Source: Cyclospora cayetanensis | Lineage: Eukaryota; Apicomplexa; Conoidasida; Eucoccidiorida; Eimeriidae | Reading direction: 5' to 3' | Assembly (NCBI RefSeq): GCF_002999335.1 | Contig: NW_020312078.1 | Location: 1-64,000 of the forward strand | Length of the DNA: 64,000 bases | In this document: in pieces, positions 58,104 to 64,000 of the stretch | How the letters are laid out: the number at the start of each line of letters is the position of its first letter | How positions within the stretch are numbered: position 1 is the first letter of the stretch | Translations under genes and position numbers: made by a program | Notes under the pieces: generated by a model | Told to the model about the DNA's origin: nothing | The model's database searches: none | What the model saw: only the letters and a program-made list of their open reading frames with translations

Positions 58104-60136
58104 AGCTCTGCGGCAATCAAAAACGCAAGTGCAGGGGGAACAGCAGTCGCAGAGGGTACACGTGTCAGCGAGGCAGCATCATCATCATTATCATCATCAT
58201 CATCATCATTATCATCATCATTTTCATCATCATCATCATCATCATCATCATTTTCATCATCATCATCATCAGCATCAGCATCATCATCGTCTGCAGAGAA
58301 CGTTTCTCCAGTGCCAGGAGGTCTCTTTGACTCCCCTGGCGCTCCTGCTGCTACCGCCTTTGCTGCAGCACAGCGTCAAGCGATGCAAACAGGAAAAACA
58401 CGGAGCCTCATCGAAGTGTTTTCGAGAATGACAGCTCTGTGCAGCAGTCGCACGGAAGCCACACCTCCCACTGCTGCTGCTGCCGCTGCGGAGACACCAG
58501 CGCCTACCTCGAAGGAGGACGCTGCTCCTGCCGTAGAACGACGACGTCAGAGTGAACAGCAGAATAGCCTCGAACCTAGCAGCAACGGCAGCCCTGCAAA
58601 CAGCAGCAGCAGCCCCCCTTCTGACAGCAGCAGCCACAACACTGCCACTCCCAGTACCACCACTACTACCACACTCGCCTTTGCAATGACTGCCCCTGAC
58701 GTGACTGCCGTCTACAGACAACGCAGTGCCTTGTCAGATGCGAATGCAATCATCTTTTTTTCGCCTGCTTCGCTGGCAGCTGCTGCCGCTGCAGCCGCTG
58801 CTTGGCATCCTTCGCGTCTGACTGCTCGCATGGCGTTGCGAGATCCGCGAAAGGTAGTGGCTGCCTCTTCTTCTTGTGCTGCTTCTTGTGCTGCTGCTCC
58901 TGCTGCTTTTTCGTCTGCTTCCTGTGCTGCCTTGCGGACCTTCTCCCGCGATGGCAAAGGGATCCATGGAGCAGCGAATCTCTTCGAGCAGCAGCAGCAG
59001 GTGTTGCGGAGGGTTGCTGCATCTGTCGCTGCGTGGAAGGCAGGGGACTGCAGCAGACTGCGCAACGACGCTCCTTCCGCTGCGGCGGCAGCAGCGCAGC
59101 GACAGCCTCTCGAGCCCTCTGAGCAGCAGCAGCAGCAGCGACGGCAAGTCACCACGCACCCGCCTAGGGAGCACCGCTTCTCCCCTGCGGGTGCCACTGC
59201 TGCTGCTGCTGTTGCTGCTGTTGCTGCTGCCCCTTCAAGCAGCGGGGAAGGCAGCAAGCCCGTTGGAAGCGGCGGGAGTAGCAGCGGGGAGTCTGCTAGC
59301 AGCAGTTCGCGCACAAACAACGGAGGGACTGCTAGCGGCAGCAGCAAAGCAAGCAGCGGCAGCGGCGGAGATGACGGCAGTGGAAGAGAGGGAGAGAGAG
59401 GACGGGGTGGTTCTGCGGCATCTTTCGAGGGTTCGGAGGCAGATGACAGCGAAGCAGAAGAGGAGGAGCTGCAGACGGCTGCTTCTGGCACTGGTGCTGC
59501 AGCCGCGTTCGACGATCCGAAGGTGCCTTGGGAGGAGTGGAACCCTTTCGCTTCGAGGCACGAGCGGCTGTTGCTGCTTTTGCAGCGGCTCGAGCGAGAG
59601 GAAGCTGAGGAGGACGAAGCCGCAGAAGTCGCAGAGCAGGCTGCAATTGCTGCAGCAGCAGCGGATTCTAGCGGCAGCAGCAGCACAGCGGAGGAAACGG
59701 ACGCAGACAAGGAAGCAGCTTCCCCGCGCATCCAGCAGCAACAGCAGAGCAGCAGAGTGACGAAGGCAGGAACTGTGACTGCAGAGGCTAAGACTCAGAA
59801 GGGGAGGCAGCAGCAGCAGCAGCTGCAGCCTGAGCAAAACAAGCAGCAAGAAGGGCTGAAGCGGGGGGAAAACAGCGCTGCCGCTGGAAAGCAGCCGCAG
59901 TCGCAGCGTTCTTCAATGGGGGGCGGAGAGACGGAAGATGACGCCGTCTCGTCGTCTTGCGGTGCTCGTTGCGTGAGGAAGCCTTCTAAGACAGCAGCAG
60001 CAGCAGCTATCTCGGCTGGTGCTGCTGCCTTCAGTCCTCGAAGGGCAGGTGGTAGTAAACAAGGCGCTCCAGCGAAATCTCCAGCTGCTGTGCAAGAGGA
60101 GGGTGCACTGTGCTTTCCACATGCCTCAACGCCAGG

Positions 60137-60179
<43 letters not shown>

Positions 60180-60651
60180 GAAGCGTCTCCAGCAAGGCGT
60201 CCTCTCACGGAGCTCCTGCCTTTTCCTCCCCTGCTGGATCGTCTCACAGTCGCATTTACAGTCAATGGTGCGTGTGGCTGCTGCGGGCAGAACTGCAGCA
60301 CGAGCTGCATGATAGTCTGCGCAAAAAACGCAGGTTATGCACACACACGCTGCTGCAAATGGTGGTGATATGCCGCAGCTTCTCTGGTGCGTCTTCTCTC
60401 GACAGCGTTTCTTCACTGCTGCGGCTGCAAGTGTATAAGTGTATGTGTGTATTTTTTTGTGTTTTTAAGGAGAGGAGAGGCGGATTTGCGCGCTTAACAG
60501 GAAGGCGTGTGATGCGAAGAGACGTCGTATTGGGGATGCTGAAACTTCGGAAGGCGTCGCAGACAAGGGCTGGTGCTCCGGCAATGAGGCACCCTGCGTT
60601 GTGTGTTGCTTGGGTAAAGGCAGGAGCAAGGACAGAAGCAGCAGCAGCAGC

Positions 60652-60698
<47 letters not shown>

Positions 60699-60714
60699 CA
60701 GCAGTAGCAGCAGC

Positions 60715-60748
<34 letters not shown>

Positions 60749-62258
60749 GCCTCGACGAAGCCAGGGCGAACTTCGAATCACGCATCGACGTTTTGGAAAC
60801 TGCAGAGGAAGAAACTGTAGGGAGCACAGCGTGCAGACGTCTGCGTCGCTTGCTTGCCGTTCGATTTCGAGGCTGCATTTTTCGCAGCAGCTGCTGCTGC
60901 GAAATGTCTGATCTGCGCGACACCTGTGGGGGGAGTGTGCGCTCTGCCGTGGGTGGCGTCTGCATGTGCGCTGCAGGTGCTGTGGACGTACAGCCTTGGC
61001 GCTGGGACTGATGTGTCGCTCATGTCTGTGAATGCAGATGCAGGGGTAGTAGCAGTCGCTGTGTCGCGCAGAGATCGCAGCAGACGCGGTGAGAATGACA
61101 GCGGTTGCATGCAAGGGGAGCAGCTGCTGCATCTCGTGTGTTTGTCCTCTGGGTTGCCTCTTTCCCTCCCGACGCTTGGAGGAGGATTGCGCAACTGCAG
61201 AATCTCAGCAATGGCATTTACGCTCCTCCGCGATAATGCTTCCCAGCGGCAAAAGGAGGAGCACACTGGGCTGTCGAGACAGTCGACCTCGCGAGCGCCG
61301 CTGCTGCTGCTGCTGCTGACAACTCACGCGGAGCTCTTTGGCCTCTCCTTAGGCTCTCTCCTGCCTCCGCATCCTCAGGGAGAAATGCAGCAAGTGCAGC
61401 AGCAAGTGCAGCAGCAAGTGCAGCAGCAAGGGCGGCAGCAAGGGCAGCAGCAAGGGCAGCAGCAGCAGCTCCTTGATGTCACCGCTGCTGCAGCGTGGGA
61501 TGCGTCGTGGATGCCTCAATTTGTGGTACCCCTGCGAAGTTTGTGCGGCGGCTGCATGCGGGGGAAGCCTCAGAACGCGAGGCAAGACACCACAGACGCG
61601 GTGATCTGGGTAGAGCTGCTTCGCGGCAGAGGATCGCTGCAGCAGCTCTTTGCTTCCCCAGGAGCAACTGGCTCGCGAGCAGCAGCGCATGCATGCGGCC
61701 AGACGGCGGCTGAGGCTGCTGCAGCAGAAGTCGACGCCTCGGCAGACAGCGCAGCAGCTGCCGTTGGGGAAGGGGATCAAGGGAGGCTTTCAGCGCTGCT
61801 GCATCGTCTGACTCCCTCGGCTGCTGCACCAGCCTTCTTGATCCTGCTGATAGCCATGCAATCCGGAAGAATCTTCGCATGTCGCCTTCGCCCCTGCTGC
61901 AGCAGCACCCAGTGTACAGACACTCTCCCGTATGCGGCTGAACCCTTTAGGCGGATTGACGACCTAGACTTCGCGACGTCGGATTTCTTTTCCCTCATTT
62001 CCTGGGAAAATTTAGAGCAGCAGCACAGACAGCAGCTGGCGGCGCCTGGGGGAGAAGACGGCGTGGCTGCTGCGGCGACACCCTCCGACACGCGCACATC
62101 TGCGGAAGAAGCGAACAGTGGCAGCAGCAGCGGCAGCACTGGATGCAGGGTTGACGAACGAACCACGGTGCGCAGTGACGAAGCGGAAGAAAGCCTCTTA
62201 GAGAGGATTCAACGTCGGATTCCAGCTCTGCAAGATGCCTGCTGCAACAGCTTTTGGA

Positions 62259-62291
<33 letters not shown>

Positions 62292-63817
62292 AGAGCTTCC
62301 TGATTAAGCTTGCGCATCGCTTCCTGCTCGCCTCTTTGGGCTTGACACCCAATAGCGTTTCTGCCCTCCGTCGCGCCAGGGGTTTGAGCCTCATTCGCCG
62401 CTATTACGCGAAGGGAAGTTTTCTGAAGCCATCAGAACAAGGCTTTCTGACAGAGACTGCGGCTGCAAACAGCCCACGGCAGCAGCAGCAGTCACGGCAG
62501 CAGCAGCACCCTCTCCTCCAACAACAACAGCCGCAGGAGCCGATTCTGTCGCTGCAGAGGGCACAGAGTTGCTCTTCGACACGGCAATCCGTACAGCACC
62601 TGCACCACCAGGTAAGCACCGAAATCCTAGGAAGTCGAGTGCCGCCATTGGCTATTTGCTGTTGCTGCGCTCTAATACCGCCCTTTCCCGCGCAAACGTG
62701 AGGAAGGCTGTGAGGCATGCAGACGGCTGCCCAACAGGCGGGTGTATCACTAAGTTGGCAGAGACTTTGTCTCTTCGTTTCAGAAGTGGAAGGCTGACGG
62801 AAGGCCAAGTGTGTAGTGGCTGGTTGCAGATGCCAAGGAGACAGCGGGTGTGTCTGTTTTGTTTCCGCAGATATTGTGTGCGTTGCATCTCGGCTCCTGC
62901 AGAGATTTCGAAAGATGGATGCAGCAGTTGTTGTTGCGGCTGTCGGAGCTGCAGCAGGTTGCTCAGCTGTCTGCCCTCGTGGAAATGTTTGTTGCCACGG
63001 AGGTTCAGCTGCTCTCTCCGTGGCTGTGCCTCCTGCGGCAGCGCGAGCAGCAGTTGCTGCAGGCTTGCGCATCTTCGCTGCTGGACGTGTCTGCCGCGGA
63101 TGAACTCCGACGTGTTGTTTCTGGAGCTGAGAGACTACAAGCAGCAGCCTTAGGGGAAATACGCGGCACTGCTCTTCCTGCTGTGGATTGGCGTGTATGG
63201 ACAGCAGCAGGCGCTGACGCTGCAGCGATCGCGGCAGCGGTGTCTGACGCCTTGGCGGCTACTGCGGAAATCAGCAAAGTCTCGGGCGGGAACGAAGAAG
63301 AGGCTAAGAGTCTACTCGAGGTAGGGGGAACGCACTTGTAGCTTTCGGTGCCTTCCTAGGAACGCGGTGTATGGGGAGACCATCTCTCCGATTCAAAGCC
63401 CCTGCCTCCTGCACAGCGCCACTTGGAGGGGGCGCATGCATGCGATTTTTCAAAAGAGTTTCTCCATACGGGTTGGTCAGGAGTTGGGCTCCGACTTCTC
63501 TCGTAACTGCATGGGGCGAGTGCATGCGTATGTCGTTCTCTAAGGCGGCGCAGGAGGAAGCGCGCAAGGTGCGAAAAGCTGAATCTCTTCTCGCTGCTCT
63601 TCGGGAGCAAATCAGGCAAGTCGCTGCCTCCGTCGAGCGGCTGGAGGAGGAGCATGCACATATGCTGCACTGCCGCTACAGGGACGCACTGCTGAGGAGT
63701 CTGACTTTAGAGGGCGAGGCTGAGGCTGCGCTTGGAGCTGACTTAGGGGGCGAGGCAGATAATGTAGATTTCAATGGGGAGGGAGATGCAGCAGGCGCTC
63801 TGATGGATATTTTCTGA
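51004..63817 (+). CDS. HIRA: HIRA, histone H3.3 chaperone (WD40 and Hira domains)
   Basis: Nuclear histone chaperone that deposits H3-H4 outside replication (family knowledge). Phase-consistent exons: 51004-51292, 51568-51629, 51764-52328, 52996-53618, 54035-54096, 54367-54487, 54822-54911, 55466-55577, 55858-55946, 56248-56320, 56448-56703, 57482-60267, one or two unresolved between 60268 and 60976, 60977-62611, 62871-63320, 63545-63817. The donor at 51630 (GTTGTG) is weak. WD40 blades match HIRA in order: HHGGLPISSLAFQPHP, LATAAATSVKIW, IRWTWDGELLGSCDSSGEIH, VFDFAWSSDKRFIVAGG, GLIKGLSWRADDVLLVAQ, KKLYMWR, FYGHQAPVKCV, ASEDGTISIW and SFSWSRGGLWLAVACSGGSV then LLRFSMEEIG. The 2.8-kb exon 57482-60267 is almost all Ser/Ala/Gln/Glu-rich and looks disordered. 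The Hira domain follows (VLWTYSLGAGTDVSLMS, LVCLSSGLPLSLPTLGGG), with the C-terminal ILCALHLGSCRDFERWMQQL helix and a terminal coiled coil. CAF-1 p60 was considered, but the C-terminal domain argues for HIRA. Confidence 0.85.
52333..52865. repeat. 21-24-bp minisatellite filling a HIRA intron
   Basis: About 23 degenerate copies built from TGCATTGGATGCTGCAATGTC and TGTATTGACTGCTGCAATGTC-type words. They lie within the intron 52329-52995, whose removal restores the WD40 strand WDG-ELLGSCDSSG. Confidence 0.9.
53640..53900. repeat. GTT/GCT triplet array in a HIRA intron
   Basis: (GTT)n mixed with GCT and ACT triplets after the donor at 53619, in the intron before exon 54035-54096. It is CTG/TTG-type on the coding strand. 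Confidence 0.85.
55040..55290. repeat. TGTA/TATG-rich microsatellite
   Basis: Degenerate ACATGTATATG and GTGTGTATG words in the HIRA intron between exons ending 54911 and starting 55466. Confidence 0.75.
56770..57330. repeat. 24-bp GTGTATGTGTATAGGGATGC minisatellite
   Basis: Roughly twenty copies of a 24-bp unit with variable centre (GGGATGCATG, GGAATACACG, GGCATGCATG), then AT-rich repeats. It lies in the HIRA intron 56704-57481. The complement gives a 425-codon His/Thr/Tyr open frame that I consider spurious. Confidence 0.9.
58160..58290 (+). repeat. (TCA)n coding repeat: poly-Ser by a second codon family
   Basis: TCATCA and occasional TTA/TTT triplets inside the giant HIRA exon. In frame they read Ser with scattered Leu, Phe and Ala. 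Most other Ser runs in the window use AGC codons derived from CAG-type repeats. Another frame would read poly-His but does not fit the exon phase. Confidence 0.9.
60636..60753. repeat. (AGC)n run
   Basis: About 39 AGC/AGT triplets between HIRA exons, in the unresolved segment 60268-60976. It may be part of a coding exon (Ala or Ser, depending on frame) or intronic; I could not decide. Confidence 0.85.
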
Positions 63818-64000
63818 GTTCGCTTCCCAGCACACGGCCGCACGCCGTATTGCCAGCCTAGCCCTCGAGAACACGGGGATACAAAAAAGACGCATGACGA
63901 ACGCTGTAGCAGATGGCTGGTCCTATGCCGCTGCACTCTGACCAGCGCAGTTTCTCGTGCGAGCCTTCCAGCATAGGAAATTTTCTGGGATCTCGCGATC
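63818..64000. other. Sequence downstream of HIRA
   Basis: 183 bp after the HIRA stop codon, presumably 3' UTR and flanking DNA. No feature was recognised. Confidence 0.5.

Noticed and set aside
58712..59731. 339-codon open frame on the - strand
   Set aside because: It is antisense to the giant HIRA exon; stop-free antisense frames are expected from GC-rich triplet-rich coding sequence.

Overview
The window looks like nuclear DNA of a coccidian apicomplexan, most likely an Eimeria species. I base this on intron-rich genes, coding exons crowded with CAG/GCA/AGC triplet runs (poly-Gln, poly-Ala, poly-Ser), and repeat-rich blocks alternating with long repeat-poor blocks, a pattern known from Eimeria chromosomes. 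There are no bacterial-style operons. Identifications come from reading motifs and checking that exon phases join; no database search was possible.

Layout, left to right. (1) 1-7119, + strand: the 3' part of a large multi-exon gene of unknown function, rich in Gln and Ala, with alpha-helical repeat-like stretches. (2) 7120-13420: a repeat-poor stretch with no gene I can support and one strong hairpin. (3) 13421-31172, + strand: a DExH-box RNA helicase (Walker A GETGCGKST, motif II DEVH, motif VI QQRSGRTGR, HA2 region, OB-like region) in at least 17 exons, with a Gln-rich C-terminal tail; its introns are full of microsatellites. (4) 31173-33698: a convergent intergenic region with a 28-bp tandem array ending directly at a perfect hairpin. 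(5) 33699-39965, - strand: a 12-exon gene for the mitochondrial AAA-ATPase BCS1, whose complete model joins in phase (521 aa). (6) 39966-41515: intergenic, with a possible small secreted-protein gene on the - strand. (7) 41516-43588, - strand: ribose-phosphate pyrophosphokinase (PRPP synthetase), 4 exons, 484 aa, with an N-terminal presequence-like stretch and a hydrophobic segment. (8) 43589-47602: repeat-poor, with a degenerate 169-bp tandem duplication and a 14-bp perfect hairpin. (9) 47603-50194, - strand: a signal-peptide-bearing, low-complexity-rich protein with bacterial-type ribosomal protein uL10 blocks, probably the apicoplast L10. (10) 51004-63817, + strand: HIRA, the histone H3.3 chaperone, head-to-head with uL10 across an 809-bp shared 5' region.

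The genes do not form a pathway. They cover RNA metabolism (helicase), complex III assembly in mitochondria (BCS1), nucleotide supply (PRPP synthetase), organellar translation (uL10) and chromatin assembly (HIRA). The most unusual signals are architectural. Long CAG-type runs lie on the coding strand of exons, while introns tend to carry the complementary CTG type. Two conserved genes each need one GC-AG intron to join in phase. Three strong hairpins lie in the repeat-poor intergenic regions, one of them abutting a tandem array.
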